Origin: Aphrocallistes beatrix
Taxonomy: Eukaryota > Porifera > Hexactinellida > Sceptrulophora > Aphrocallistidae
Assembly (NCBI GenBank): GCA_963281255.1
Contig: OY725494.1
Span: 3,547,934-3,611,933, forward strand
Length of the DNA: 64,000 nt
Reading direction: 5' to 3'
A program made the position numbers and the translations under genes. This document shows positions 23,325-36,212 of the stretch, piece after piece. Numbering within the stretch: position 1 is the stretch's first letter; each line of letters starts with the position of its first letter. The notes beneath the pieces were generated by a model that saw nothing but the letters and a program-made list of their open reading frames with translations, had not been told where the DNA came from and made no database searches.

Positions 23325-23938
23325 TAGCGGATGAAGTTACATATTCGAATTGAAGTCGTGAGAACACCCAACTTGCCCTTCTAATAATATCTCCCACTCT
23401 TACTTGATAGTGTAGAATTAGTTAGCAAATTAATCATTTTAATTAAATATCTCTATCTGTTGAGTTATTCACTTTTTTGTGTAATAATTGTTTAATGCAT
23501 ATAATTAGTATAATTATAGTGTACATTGCATAGACACTCGTTCATGTAGACCCAGGCTTCTCCCAGCCCGTTATGGCGATACGCCTTCAAAAAATCCAAG
23601 GGAGAACCCTGGCACTGGTAGACTAGACACCATCCTTATTATGTTAATCTATCTTTGTAAGTTCTGCCAGATAGTAAACTTTTATCTGTGCTCACTGTCC
23701 ATGCTGGTGAGTTTTATTCAACTGCGTTCCTGTCTGTCTACTCATACACATTACACTTTGATTCGATATTAGAATTTCATATTTTTATAGTACAGTAGTT
23801 TTGTACTTAAAAATTCCAGCAGTCGTGATCTGCTCACAGAAAATTTCTGATTATTCCGTAGTCTTTAGTGAGAAGTTATCCCATCCATACTCCCCTTAAT
23901 TAATTAATCAATAGTTTAGTCTTGCTATTCAGGAATTG
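23325..23938. other. Intergenic spacer
   Basis: About 600 bp of AT-rich DNA between the tail-anchored protein gene and the PP2C gene. I see no gene or repeat. Confidence 0.6.
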
Positions 23939-25577
23939 ATGGCTAGTGCTAGCAGTGACTCAAAATCTCTCAGTTTCAAAGAGTTCATGGAGAAAGTCAC
24001 CTCTGATCCTCCGTCAACCCCTGCTGCAGACCCGGGCGAGCAGGAGGAGCCACCTGTGCAGCGAAGGATGATGCGAGTAGACCCGTACGACGATAGCGTC
24101 CCCCTCAGAGCGACGGAGATCACCCCCTACCTGCGGGCCGAGGCGATGGACTTCGTCTACAATCAGGGCTGCCCCACCGCCTACGTGCCGTGCGTGGCCA
24201 ACACGCTGGCCGCCGAGGTGCTGGGGGCAGGATCTCTAGACGCGTGCAAGATAGAGAGGCCGAAAGGATTGCCGGAGAAGATAAACTATGACAGATATCA
24301 CATGCCTAAAATCCGCGAGATGTTCACATCTTGTCTCCGAGAACTCTCCTCTTCCTGGCTGTCCGAGAAGACCCAGCCCCCTCGCCCCCTGGAGAGCAGC
24401 GGACTGTCCGCGAGTGTGTGGGCTGACCGGGGCAAGAGGCGGGCCATGGAGGATCGACACTTCGTCTGTCTCGACACTGACAGTTTGTTTGGGAAGCACT
24501 GCGAGGAGGACAAGGTGGGAACTTTATGCGGCGTGTTCGATGGACACGGAGGCGTCCACACGGCTGAGTACGCGTACCACCAGCTGTTCCACAAGCTGCT
24601 GACACACTCAGACATCGAGACGGATGCGAAACGGGCGATTCGGGACTCGGTGCTGGCTACGGATGAAGCATTCACTGAGCTAGCTCAGCTGGAGAAGTGG
24701 AAGTGCGGCAGTACCGTCCTGCTAATCTACATGAGAGGACTGGACAAGCTGCACGTAGGATGGGCTGGAGACTCGCAGGCCTTCCTCTACAGACAGGGGA
24801 AGGCTATTAAGGTGAGGAGTACTGGTGACTAATGAGGATTGATGTGCACTGAGAGCTCATCAATTAGCGAAGCATCAAAATTCAAAAATTTAATCTAAAA
24901 TTTAATCTTCAAAAATTTAATCTAAAATTTAATCTTCAAAAAGTGTTTGCAATCCACGAGATATGAAGATATCAAAAATTGATCGCTTATTAAAAGACAA
25001 GACCGGTATTGCAGCAGGTTAAGTTACAAAATGCTATAACGATCAAATACATATATGGTAAAACAAATGAAAAATTTTATATCAAAATAATTGCTGCCCG
25101 ATTTATTACACTCCCAATTACATCCAGATAATGACACCGCACAAACCCGAGGATGAGTCAGAGAAGGAGCGGATTGAGAAGGCAGGGGGGTTCGTGGCAT
25201 TCCTGGGGGCTTGGAGAGTTAACGGGGTCCTCTCTGTCGCGCGGGCTATCGGGGACATCCAGCAGAAGCCGAGCATAACCGCAGAGCCCGATGTGTGCAC
25301 GGTAGACCTGACTGGGGAGGAGGACTACCTGGTGATGGGGTGTGACGGCCTCTGGGACGCGATTAACCCGGACAAGATCCCTGAGTTCGTCGAGGAGCAT
25401 TTCAAGAAGGGAGGTACGCAAGAGGCGTTTTCTGAGTTTCTCGTGGGGCGCGCGCTCAAACTCGGCTCTATGGACAACATCACAGTCGTTGTACTATTCT
25501 TCCCCGCCTACCACCCTCCTAAGCGACAGCCGATCCAACCGCAGAAATCCATGACTCTAGCCGATTACTTCACCTGA
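23939..25577 (+). CDS. PP2C-family Ser/Thr phosphatase, PPM1E/PPM1F-like
   Basis: Metal-dependent protein phosphatase. Exons 23939-24811 and 25128-25577 join in phase 0 (KAIK to IMTPHKPE) and give about 440 residues. An N-terminal helical extension of about 155 residues (FKEFMEKV) precedes the catalytic domain. PP2C motifs are intact: RRAMEDRH, FDGHGG, WAGDSQ, SVARAIGD, MGCDGLWD and GSMDNITV, which supply the metal-binding aspartates. The WRVNGVLSVARAIGD stretch and TPHKPEDESEKERIEKAGG match the PPM1E/F (POPX) group, whose members dephosphorylate PAK and CaM kinases. The 316-bp intron contains a short AATTTAATCT tandem array at about 24885-24940. The ATG at 23939 is used because it follows an untranslated AT-rich leader and no upstream ATG is in frame nearby. 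Confidence 0.9.
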
Positions 25578-26199
25578 CCGCTGCTGTAGATATCACGCTA
25601 TCCTAGCCAGTTTGTATTATACTCGACTGCTGTGTTCTCGCAATATATTGTGTATTGCTTGTGTCATGCTCTATTTTACGATTGATTGAATTGTTTTATG
25701 TTATATTAAAGGAGAGTTGTTATTCTTCGATGCTTCAAATTTCTAATTTAGAGAATTGTAATAAATATATATATTTTGTATCCCATTCATTGACTGTAAT
25801 CTCTTCCAGTGTCCAGTCATAACTGTATAGATACAAGATGGGATTCTAGGATGTTAACCCTAACTAGAATATAATTAATTTCTGAGTACCTATGCAAGTT
25901 TCCTACAGATTAATAGGAATACTTTATCAATCTTCAATTCATAAGTTTTAATCTTGATATGTGCACCTACTGCTTACTGGATCTCCATCTCTAATGCTAG
26001 ATTTCTAAACTTTTTTAAATTTTACAGGTCGGATGAAATGAATCACTTTGTTTCGTATTTATTTCTTCTGAATAATATTAGCAGTTCGAGCATTCATTGT
26101 GTATACGTATATGGCTGCAATTTACCATGCAGATTGTAGGACATGTTTATTATGCTTCTCGCTTCAATAGCTCAGTACAGCTAGTGTAGGTATACCGCC
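25578..26199. other. Intergenic spacer
   Basis: About 620 bp between the PP2C stop and AP-3 mu. It includes ATTAAA and AATAAA-like sites at about 25706 and 25760 that may serve polyadenylation of the PP2C transcript. No gene seen. Confidence 0.55.
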
Positions 26200-27453
26200 A
26201 TGATTCAGAGCATCTTTCTGATTAGCCCTTTGGGAGATGTATTCCTGGAGCGTCATTGGAAGAAGATTCTCACTCGCAACGTCCTAGACGTGTTCTATGA
26301 AGCTCAGGCTAAGTCCTCTTCTCCTGACGACCTTCCCCCCGTGATATCCGGCGGGACCTTCTACCTGATACACATCTTCAAGCACAATATCTACTTCGTG
26401 GCCGTACTGGGCGGGGAGTGCCCCCCTCTCTTCGTGATCGAGTTCCTCCACCGGATGACTAACATATTCACGGAGTACCTGCACGAGTGCACGGAACAGA
26501 AGATCCGAGAGAAGATAGTGCTCATCTACGAGATCTTGGACGAGATGGTGGACAACGGGTTCCCTCAAGCCACGGAGCCCAACCTCCTGAAGGAGCTCAT
26601 CCAGCCCACCAACATAGTCACTGACGTCATCCACAACATTACCGGCAAGGACACCATTGCTTCGCACCTGCCTGCCTCCCAGATCTCTAACATGCCCTGG
26701 CGCCGCTCCGCTGTGAAGTACGTCAACAACGAGTTCTACATGGACATCACGGAGGAGATCGACTGCATCATCGACAAGAGCGGAGCTCAGGTCTCCTGCG
26801 ACATCATCGGGTATGTGGACTCTGTGTGTAAGCTGTCCGGTATGCCGGACCTCACGCTCACTTTCATGAACTCCCGGATTCTGGACGACGTCAGTTTCCA
26901 CCCCTGTGTGCGCTACCGGCGCTGGGAGGCTGAGCGGACCGTCTCATTCGTACCGCCGGACGGCAACTTCCGGTTGATGACGTATCAGGTCAGCGCTCAG
27001 AACTGCACCACCCTGTGTCTCCCTATCTACGTGACGCCCATATTCACTCTCAAGGAGGCGACCGGTCGCATGGAGCTGCGAGCCGGCACCAAGAACACGT
27101 TCGGCAAGGCCCTGGAAGAAGTGGAGGTGATATGTCCGATGCCGAAGCAGGTGAATAACGTCAACCTGGTCCAGACCATGGGGACTTACTCCTTCGACCC
27201 GGTTACAAGAGTGGTGCGTTGGAAGGTGGGGAAACTGATGCCCGGGAAAATGGCCAATCTGGCCGGCTCCGTCAGTCTCAATCCGGGCTCCGTGGTGCGG
27301 TGTCGTCCTGAGGTGAGCGTGCACTTCATCCTCCCTCTCCACGCGGCCTCGGGCCTGAAGGTGAACAGACTGGAGATGTACAGCGAGGACTTCAAGCCGT
27401 ACAAAGGCGTGAAGTACATGACGAGATCTGGCACCTTCCAAGTCAGGTCCTAG
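26200..27453 (+). CDS. AP3M1: AP-3 adaptor complex mu subunit
   Basis: Medium chain of the AP-3 adaptor, which sorts cargo from endosomes to lysosome-related organelles. Intronless, 417 residues, full family length. The N-terminal longin-like domain starts MIQSIFLISPLGDVFLERHW and contains PPLFVIEFLHRMTNIF. The linker has LPASQISNMPWRRSAVKYVNNE. The mu homology domain (about 175-417) contains KLSGMPDLTLTFMN, DDVSFHPCVRYRRWE and FVPPDGNFRLMTY, and ends GLKVNRLEMY, KGVKYMTRSGTFQVRS. These segments match animal AP3M1 and AP3M2 closely. The start context CGCCATGATT fits the family N-terminus. CCDC180 starts only 178 bp downstream on the same strand. Confidence 0.97.
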   Translation: MIQSIFLISPLGDVFLERHWKKILTRNVLDVFYEAQAKSSSPDDLPPVISGGTFYLIHIFKHNIYFVAVLGGECPPLFVIEFLHRMTNIFTEYLHECTEQKIREKIVLIYEILDEMVDNGFPQATEPNLLKELIQPTNIVTDVIHNITGKDTIASHLPASQISNMPWRRSAVKYVNNEFYMDITEEIDCIIDKSGAQVSCDIIGYVDSVCKLSGMPDLTLTFMNSRILDDVSFHPCVRYRRWEAERTVSFVPPDGNFRLMTYQVSAQNCTTLCLPIYVTPIFTLKEATGRMELRAGTKNTFGKALEEVEVICPMPKQVNNVNLVQTMGTYSFDPVTRVVRWKVGKLMPGKMANLAGSVSLNPGSVVRCRPEVSVHFILPLHAASGLKVNRLEMYSEDFKPYKGVKYMTRSGTFQVRS

Positions 27454-27631
27454 CTCCCCTGCTGGACTTCCGGTTAGACTGATATATAGTTATATTATTT
27501 GTATATGAGATCCCACCCATTATATTGTCAAGTAATGAAATGAGCTATGTGAACTGTTATCCCTGGTTCCTGGATGCTGATACTTAGAAGAACTAGCATT
27601 TGTTTGTATGATAGTTCTTATTAGCTAGAGG

Positions 27632-30600
27632 ATGCTAGCAGCGATCGCAGTGTCTCAGAGAGAACTGGGGGGCGACGAGTCGGTGGTGAGGAATCTAGCC
27701 GGGGAAGTGGCGGAGGTGAGCGGACTTCCGGACTCTCTCCCCCGATTGGGCAGCAGCTCTGAGACGGTGGACAGGGTGAGGAGGAAGCAGCAGGAGAAAC
27801 AGGAGAGAGCGCTGCAAGAGTTCCGCGACAAACTCTCTGAGCTCAGCTCCCAGCACGAGAGGAGGATGGCCGAGGCGTCCAGCTCCCTCAAGGAGCACAT
27901 GGATGGGATCACTGCCGAGATGGAGCAGGTAGTCTGATGGGATTTTTATAAAATTAATTTCAATTAATCGAGTGTGTTATCCTGTACAAATTTCAACCTT
28001 AACATAAAATCTATGCGTTCTGAATCAATAATAACAGTATGGTGTGGAACAGTGGCGGGCAACCTTAATCCTTAAAACCTCTCGCGCTCCTAAAAAAATC
28101 TTGATTGTGTATAATGCAAATGTGTAGGAATGAATGAGCATTTCTCTTTAGTTGTTTTCACCGCTTTCTGACAGAGACACCCTCCTCTCCAGCAGCTACT
28201 CTCAGATCGAGGATGTGTGGAGCCAGACACTCACGCTGAGTGGGCTGCAGCAGTCCAGTATAGACAGATTCAGCGACAACCTCTCAGAGATGGAAAAGAA
28301 GAAGAGCTCCTCTCTCAACGGAATATTCGTAAGGTACTCAGCCCAGTTCACAAGGATGGGCTATCTCACTCCTCCTCAGTGCGTAGCTCTGCTGGAAAAC
28401 GAAGCTTGGAAGATGAATCAAACTCTGCTAGATAACCAGAGGAGCTGTGTACAGCTGTTGTTCAGACTCAGGACTTCTTATCTAGGTGAGAGGCAGGTTC
28501 TACCTAACCAACGTCTTTGTTTATCTGGTATGCTGGTACATAGTTAAAAGCGACCAAAAGTACGTATGTTTCTGCATAGTTATGTGACCCGAGGGTATGC
28601 TGCTACATAGTTAAGCGACCTAAAGTATGTTTCCACCTAGTTATGTTACCCTAGGGTATGCTGCTACATAGTTAAGCGACCTAAAGTATGTTTCCACCTA
28701 GTTATGTGACCCGAGGGTATGCTGATACATAGTTAAGCGGCCTAAAGTATGTTTCTACATAGTTACGTATGTGACCCTAGGGTATGTTTCCATATAGTTA
28801 AGCGACCTAAAGTATGTTTCCACCTAGTTATGTGACCCTAGGGTATGCTGCTACATAGTTAAGCGACCAAAGGATGTTTCTACATAGTAACGTATGTAAC
28901 CATATGGTATGTCGCTACATAGTTAAGCGACCTAAAGTATGTTGCTACAATCTGTAGAGCATAAAGACTACATGTATAATCTGACCTTTGAGGGATGTAT
29001 CATCATTTTATATCGTATTGTTGGGCTCTTTTTCTTCCTTGATGTGAAACACTGAATATTGTACGTTGGTAATTATGATATTGCATAAATCCATTTACAG
29101 TACGTATTATACAGCTGGTATTTTCTAACATCAAAACGTTGTGTTTATGTTACTCAATGTGGAGTCAGACAGCAATGTAACGTTATTGAGTTGTTTTTGA
29201 TATTCCATGAATACTAGAAAATTGATATCTGCTTAGCGTCCAAAAATGATAACTTATAGGTATTACTTCTCCTAGAAACCCCAGGAATGTTACCTGGTGG
29301 TACTTTTACGCTATTTTCCTCCATGACTCCTTTCTAGGTCAAGAGAAGAGGTACCACGACCGCTGGCTCTCTGTTCTGGACCTCTGGAAGCAACTCAAGG
29401 TGGACGCAGCTGTGGAGCAGTTCGGCTCCTTCATCTCCAGCGACGAGATACAGAACCCTCCGGAGTTCTCTCGGCTGCTAGAAGAACTGTCGAAGGAGCA
29501 GGAGACAGTCAATAGGGAGAGGAAGAATCTCATCTACTCTATTACAACCCTTTGCCCCCCTTCTGTCACTGCCAGCTCTGTAGAAGAGTGGGAGCAAATG
29601 GCCAAAGGGATTCACAACTCGCTCGAAGCTCTCAACTCTCGCTACCTTGTGATGCTGAGCGACGCCCTGTCCCGCGTGCACGAGTACAGTCTGTCGGAGG
29701 CGATGAGCGTCAAGAACATTCTCCTCACCGAAAAGGTAGACTTCATCCCTGGTACTTCCTGTTCCTGACGAGACTAATGCGGGGGCCTATAACTGAGCGT
29801 TATTAGGTATGTGATGAGGAGGAGGTGCTGGAGGTGATGAACGAGAGACTGCTGTCTCCTGTGGAGGAGCGGGAGGACTGTAATGAGGAGTTAGTCCACT
29901 CGGTTGAAGAGTCTCTAGACACCATCCTCTCACAGCAGAGATCTCAGCTGGAAGATATTGCAGACGCGATAGGGGATACACAGGTTCTATGGGAACAACA
30001 CCAGGACGGCCTGAGGGCCAAGGAACGGCGAATCCAGGAGCAGCTGGACAGCACGCGTGCGGAACACAACGTCAAGAACCAACAGCTCGAGTCCTCCCTG
30101 GACCTCTGGCTCGATAGGCTGAGACAGGCGCCTAATAAGTCTGAGCTCCACTACCAGTTCAATCTGGTGCGTAGTAACTGGACGCTGTGTCTATCTTTAC
30201 AACCATTAGTTGTTGTTGTTATGCTGATAAATGTTTACTAAATACATCTCTCAACAGGCTAAGAAATATTTGCGAAACATCTCGGAAGGTTATACAGAGT
30301 TTGAGCAGGGCATGCGAGAGATTGTGGAAGGTTATCCTCAACAGATCTCCTCCCAGGTTCGTGTCTGTTTTCTGCTTAACATTTTGAGTAAAGTTAGTGA
30401 GTAGGTATAATTTCATTAAAGCTACTAAACTAAAGGAAGGATTTAGGCACTTATAATCGTATACAAAATACTTGTCATGAAACTCAGTTTTAGATTCAAT
30501 GCAGTTTGGGTATGTTTGCATAATAACTAACTCAAGTGTGTTAATAATATGGATTTCGTATATGTACGTACATGTGAGTATTTGTTTTTTCGTACTTCTG

Positions 30601-33346
30601 ATTGTTCTGGAGCTGCACTATAGTCTGTTGGCGAAATTTTAATCATTCTACTTTACAGCTAATTTTATATGAGGATACGCTACTGAAAGGTCTCTCTGTC
30701 ACCAAAATGCCTCCTCATAAACATTTCCAGAAGCGTAGAAGCGTACCTGATAACTTCATCGCCGGGGGCAGAGTGACCAGGGCCTCTAGTCACGGGGGTG
30801 GACTTTCTAAGCCGGCCTTCTTTAAAACAGAGCCTCTCCGCACCGAGAAGGGCAGCACCTACTACTGGGCCATCCCTCCGGAAACGGTACAGCTAGAAGA
30901 CACTGAGTGCTTCATCACGCAGGTAGCCAGGACAGAATGATTTATCTTCAAAATTAATTAAGTGAAACACACACACAATTTATTTGATGTTGGTATTTTT
31001 TAGGCTTCAAGCAAACACAACTTATACATTGAATTAGCCACCAGCAATGTGAATCTACCCGACCACTTAGTGTTCTTGTTCAAGAAGAGTCTCATTCTGG
31101 GCTATCTCAACCATCTCGAAGTGTGGAAGAAGGAGGGAGTGGAGAGAGCTAGAGCGGTTGTGAGTTCGAAAGGAGAGGAACTAAACTCTGAGTTGGAGCT
31201 GCGATTTCATCTGCACGAACCAAGAGAAAACAACATCAACCAGGACATTAGGGATGTGCGTGAGCGAGAGATGATGGAACATGAGCGCGCATTTGAAGAG
31301 CTCTCTCTGAGTGGAGAATCTTCTCTAGAAAATCAGAGATATGCTCTGAACATGGAGACCACTACAAAGGTTGACAAAATGACTGCTGAGTTTCGTGAGA
31401 GCCTGAAATCTCTAGAATCTCACCTCAGTAAGCTGGACAAGCAAGCTCAGCTACAGGGAATAATAGATGTAGCTGAATCTACTAAATTAGCTCACTTGAA
31501 ATCTCTCAAGACTTTGATTAAAAGCTTTAGAGTTACTCTCGATGACACTCTCTTCGCCGTTAAACAATCAAACGCCGTCTACAGATCCAACTTGAAGACG
31601 TTTTCAGAAGGTGGTAATTTCGCTCCAGAAGAAATAGAGCATTTTTCTCGAAAGTTAGAATCTGTGACGAAGAATATCGATATTTTCGAGACAACAGTTA
31701 AGGCTGAGTTGGATACACTTCAGAGTCACCACTATCAGAGCGCTCTCGACTCTTTTGCCAAGATTTGTGATAGGTTTGAGCACAGCCACAAAGACATTAA
31801 CTTCATGGATCGCATAAATGCGAAGTTCAATGAGATTCAGCTTCAGATCAAGATAGAGACAGCTGCTAGCAACTCTCAAGCCGAGGATATCCAGCATCAC
31901 GTGCACCTTCTGGACCAGATCGTAGAGTCGCTGCCCAAGAAGTTCGAGGAGATGCAGATGCCAGACTACGAGCTGATGAAGTGCGCCATTCAGGAGTTGT
32001 ACAAGAAGACTCAAGCCCGTATCGACTACCTCTTCTGCAGTCCCAGCCAGTTGGATCAGATCCCCCTCATCAAGTTCCAGAAGATCACTACTGATGTGAT
32101 ATCAGCGATGGGTGTCACACGCTCCATCCTGCGCCCACCCTCTAAAGTAGATAGACGCAAGAGTCCTTTCGGACAAGATTCCTCGACTCTCCAAGCTTTC
32201 GACAATGATAGACCCAAATCCTCAGCGAAACTCACCCCCTCCTATCTTAACGGACGGCGATCATGTACTCCATCATTTTCAGGAAAAAATTTGGGAGGAC
32301 GGAAGGGTGTGAGTCGGTACCTTCTCCTCAAGAACCCTAATTTCGGTATGGAAGGAGGAAACGACACTGCTAATAGCACTTCATTACTCCCAAAGATTCG
32401 AAAAATTCTTTATTCCAAGAATGACGAGCTCTTCCAGATGAGTGATCACTTCTATCGGTCACGTAGTAGCAGGACATCTCTGCATATTGAGTCGCTACCA
32501 GAGACCTCTGAGATGTGCATGCTCAATGTCAACAAACGGTTGCACTCGTACCAGAGTCAGGTAGAGGAGTACCGCGAAGCCTGTATCCAAGAGCTGAGAT
32601 CTCAGATGGAGAGGCTGCACGCGATTCTGGCGAAACTGCCCTTAGCAGTGTTCAGTGGTGTTCTCTACCAAATAACCTTCTCGTTGCAGTCAGAGAAAAA
32701 GAATATTGTCGACATCTATTCTCGAAAGTTGACAGAGTTTGAGAGAGTTAAAGAATCGAATCGATCACAACTCAGGCCGAATCTTGGCCACATGACGAAT
32801 AAACAGATCCTAGATAAGTTGTGTCAGACTGAAAATGAAAGGCATGAGTCTGCTGGTGAATCATTCGCGAAATGTAACAGCTTAAAGAAGAAGCAATTAA
32901 TCCAGTGTGGAGATAGTTTCACGTCTCAACTTGAAGAGCAGGTCAATCTAATAAAGGATTTGTTTAAAAGTGTTATTTATCCCACTGACATCATCAAAAT
33001 TCAGAAACAGACTAATCCCCACACACCCGTATCTACACCAGAGATTGAGACTCCCAAGGAAGCGCTTCCATGTCTCTACATTCAAATACCTAAGACATGG
33101 TACAACATGGCAGCTGAAGAACTGGAACAGCTGGATCTCACTGCCTCTCAGTCCAATCCTGAAAGATCGGAATTGTATTTAGCTCTCTTTGAAAGTAGAG
33201 ACTCGGTGTTCCAAGCTATGTTAAAAGATTTCATTTTCGAGCTCAAGGATATCGAAGAAGAGTACGAGAAGAGGCTGAAAAGAGAAAATACTGCTTTCGA
33301 GTTGTGGAACAAGTCAGTTAGTGAGATAATAACATTGTTCACGTAA
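27632..33346 (+). CDS. CCDC180: CCDC180-like coiled-coil protein
   Basis: Large coiled-coil protein of a family found in ciliated animals. Seven exons join cleanly in phase: 27632-27928, 28152-28485, 29338-29735, 29807-30166, 30258-30356, 30659-30922 and 31004-33346, giving 1,364 residues. Long heptad-rich helices dominate. The last exon encodes the strongest family match, with WKKEGVERARAVVSSKGEEL, NSELELRFHLHEPRENNI and SEGGNFAPEEIEHFSRKLES, as in vertebrate CCDC180. Exon 6 includes a basic, probably disordered segment (KHFQKRRSVPDN). There is no signal peptide or membrane span. An additional upstream 5' exon cannot be excluded. The mechanism of the family is poorly known; a ciliary or sperm role is inferred from its phylogenetic distribution. 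Confidence 0.88.
28520..28945. repeat. 61-bp tandem repeat in a CCDC180 intron
   Basis: About seven imperfect copies of a 61-bp unit made of two related halves: CATAGTTAAGCGACCTAAAG and CTAGTTATGTGACCCGAGGG type sequences. It fills half of the second CCDC180 intron (28486-29337). No coding function. Confidence 0.9.
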
Positions 33347-33692
33347 CTACCAAGTGATGAGTATCACGTTTATTGTATGCCACCCCAATATCCATTATCT
33401 TACAGTAGTACCAATAATGTTCTGGACTGTAAGCTCTAGATTATCTTGCTCTATTAAACTCCTGAGATTGCGTCGAGGTAGTAGTGTTTTCGAAAAATCT
33501 GTCCGGGCGTAAAAATTGTCCGGCCGGACAGATTTTTCGAAATATAATACTTCTTCGTAAAAAATGTCCGGATCCAAAAAATTGTCCGGCCTAATAATAG
33601 AACTTGGGAAACCATATCATTAGTCGTCAAATCATCATATAATTTCCGTTTTCTCATCAAAGCTGACTTATCAAGGCATTTTGCAGCATGTC

Positions 33693-33985
33693 CAGTGTTC
33701 CCTCTAAGGCCGGCCGGCCGATATTTTTTTAATTTGGTGGACGGCCGGCCGATTTTGACTGGATTTCGGCCGATAAACAAATGTAAAAAATATGAAAAAA
33801 GTCGATTCCTTAAACAAGAGCCCCTCCAGACATGCCATTGATCAAATGACGTACATTGGGGCTGGACCTAGTTACGCCCCTACATTTGTCGGCCGATATA
33901 ATTTGTTTTTGAAAACGGTGTGGCCGATGCCCTGCCGGCGCCAGCCGGTCGGTCCGAAATTTTTGGATCCTTAGAGGGAACCCTG
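33693..33985. mobile_element. hAT-type MITE, 293 bp, 8-bp target duplication AGCATGTC
   Basis: Inserted into the left arm of the large inverted repeat. Termini CAGTGTTCCCTCTAAGG and CAGGGTTCCCTCTAAGG are inverted. Bases 33685-33692 and 33986-33993 are both AGCATGTC. The interior has GGCCGGCCG palindromes. No open frame of note. Confidence 0.95.
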
Positions 33986-35270
33986 AGCATGTCTACAATG
34001 CCTTCCAAATATTAACCGATGAATTTCATAGATCTAATCGTCAAATGGACTTTCTAGTATTGAAGGATATTATTAATTTTTTGCATCATTCATTTCTGCA
34101 CCAAACCCAAAATACCCCTCATTGCCCGCTTCTTCCCCCTAGATAGGGGGGGGAGGGCAATTGCCCCCCCCCTTCCTACGCCCCTGCATCAAACTTGACC
34201 ATTATCATTTGATATTATTAGTAGATAGCTAAAAAAGTGACCTTCTCCAATGGACGAATACACAGAGTATCCGAGAAGAGAGAATTTCAGTGATTTGTTT
34301 TTGTGCTGGAGATGAATTGTTTTCGAGATTTCTGCATTCTCGATCCTGAGATGGTTCATTTCCATCATAAATAATATTGGAATGTTTTTGAAAATAATTT
34401 CAACTTGTTTCTTGTTTCTTCCTTGCATTTTCGACATTTTTGTGCTTCATGAGTTCTAATAATAGGCCGGACAGTTTTTCCGATCGGGACAATTTTTAAG
34501 GAAGTAAATAAGTCCGGGTGGACAGATGTTTCGATAAAGATAATATTAATTCACTTTTGGGTTACAATTCATACCAGCTTGAAATAAATGTCTTTCTACT
34601 CGAATACACATATATTTAAACAAATAACTGAAATTCTCCTTCCCGGATACTCTGTATTCGTCCATTGAAGAGTATAATTTTTTATTAGACCTCCGAAGAT
34701 ATCCAAAGAGAATCTACCCTTAATCAGATCCCAGTACGATCGTCTATCTCAGTGGTTCTCAACCGGGGTGCCGCGGCACCCTGGGGTGCCATTTGCTTCC
34801 TCTAGGGGTGCCACAGGCCTTACCACACTTACATACTGCTTTATTTTATTTTCTATTGATACCATTGTCAATGTTGAATTTGATGATTGTCCTCTGACAA
34901 TCCTCTGGAATAATTTATTACACAATATTCACAATAATTTCCTAGTTTATTAATTAGTTATTCTATATAGTGGTGCGGCATAGCAAAACAATTGTGCATT
35001 TTGTGATAAAAGCACATGTTAGTATACAGATTCTATTAAAATTTCAGCCTTCTATCTCCTATAATGGCTGAGTTATGCCCGAATAACTGTGTTGCTTAAC
35101 TTTTTAAAATGTGACAATGACGTCATAATTCCATGATGAGTCGACATTTTGCTCTGAACTCAGAACTTACTGGAGCCATAGCCAAAAGACTCCCACATGC
35201 CAAAAATCAGCCTTCTGCGCCCGGCAGTTTCTTCAATCAATTCGTTACAGATATATATATATATATATAT

Positions 35271-35742
35271 CAGGGTTGAAACCGAATAGTTGATTATTCG
35301 GTTCGACCAAATATTATTTGCAAATAATTGATATTTGGTTTGTAACCAAATATCATTATTTGGTATTCGGTTGAGAACCAAATAATTTGGTCAACCGAAT
35401 ATTTGGTCCACCGAATATTTGGTCAAACAAATAACTTGCATGCTTTCCCAATACAATCACACGTTCTTACATGAGGTGGTCCGAACACAAATTAATATAA
35501 CAGGCCTACTTATACTTGATTATATTTTTGTATAAATATTTATATAATAGATAAAAATTTATGCAAAAAATATAATCAAGTATTATTTGGTTAACCAAAT
35601 TATTTGGTTGACCAAATATTCTGTTGACCAAATTATTCGGTTGACCAAATTATTCGGTTTGACCATTATTCGGTTAACCAAATTATTTGGTCTGACCATT
35701 ATTCGGTTAAAATGGTATTTGGTTGAAGCGGTTTCAACCTTG
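35271..35742. mobile_element. Nested foldback MITE with CAGGGTTGAAACCG terminus
   Basis: Termini CAGGGTTGAAACCG and CAAGGTTGAAACCG are inverted. The interior is an array of ATTATTTGGTTGACCAAAT-type palindromic units. It is flanked on both sides by (AT)n, so the target duplication cannot be resolved. Confidence 0.85.
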
Positions 35743-35788
35743 ATATATATATATATATATATACAATCATCGAGTTTTAATAGTAAGG

Positions 35789-36212
35789 ATATTGACCATA
35801 TTTGGAGAATTATTTTGGTTGCCTGTCCCTAGCAATGGCCAGGAATGTTGAAAAATTCCGATCTCCAAATTTTGGAGGAACCATATCGAGTGACCCCTTG
35901 TTCTTCTCGGCTAGGTTCAGCGAGTACGAATATGCTAATTAGAATGCTCTGATATATCATATGTGGAATATATGAAAGTTTTGTGGTATGCCATAGTGGA
36001 AGGTATAGTTGAATGTGGTAAAACATTCATATATTCCACATATGATATATCAGAGCGTTCTAATTAGCATATTCGTACTCGCTGAACCTAGCCGAGAAGA
36101 ACAAGGGGTCACTCGATATGGTTCCTCCAAAATTTGGAGATCGGAATTTTTCAACATTCCTGGCCATTGCTAGGGACAGGCAACCAAAATAATTCTCCAA
36201 ATATGGTCAATA
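35789..36212. repeat. 424-bp near-perfect palindrome
   Basis: Arms 35789-35976 and 36026-36212 are inverted copies with very few mismatches; the loop is 49 bp. Such a structure can form a hairpin about 187 bp long and is probably a foldback element. Near-identity of the arms suggests recent origin or arm correction. Confidence 0.95.

Noticed and set aside
24236..24675. Antisense and shifted frames in the PP2C gene
   Set aside because: Low-complexity shadow translations of a conserved coding exon.
26284..27441. Long antisense frames opposite AP-3 mu
   Set aside because: They mirror the codon bias of the plus-strand gene and match no family; AP-3 mu is clear on the other strand.
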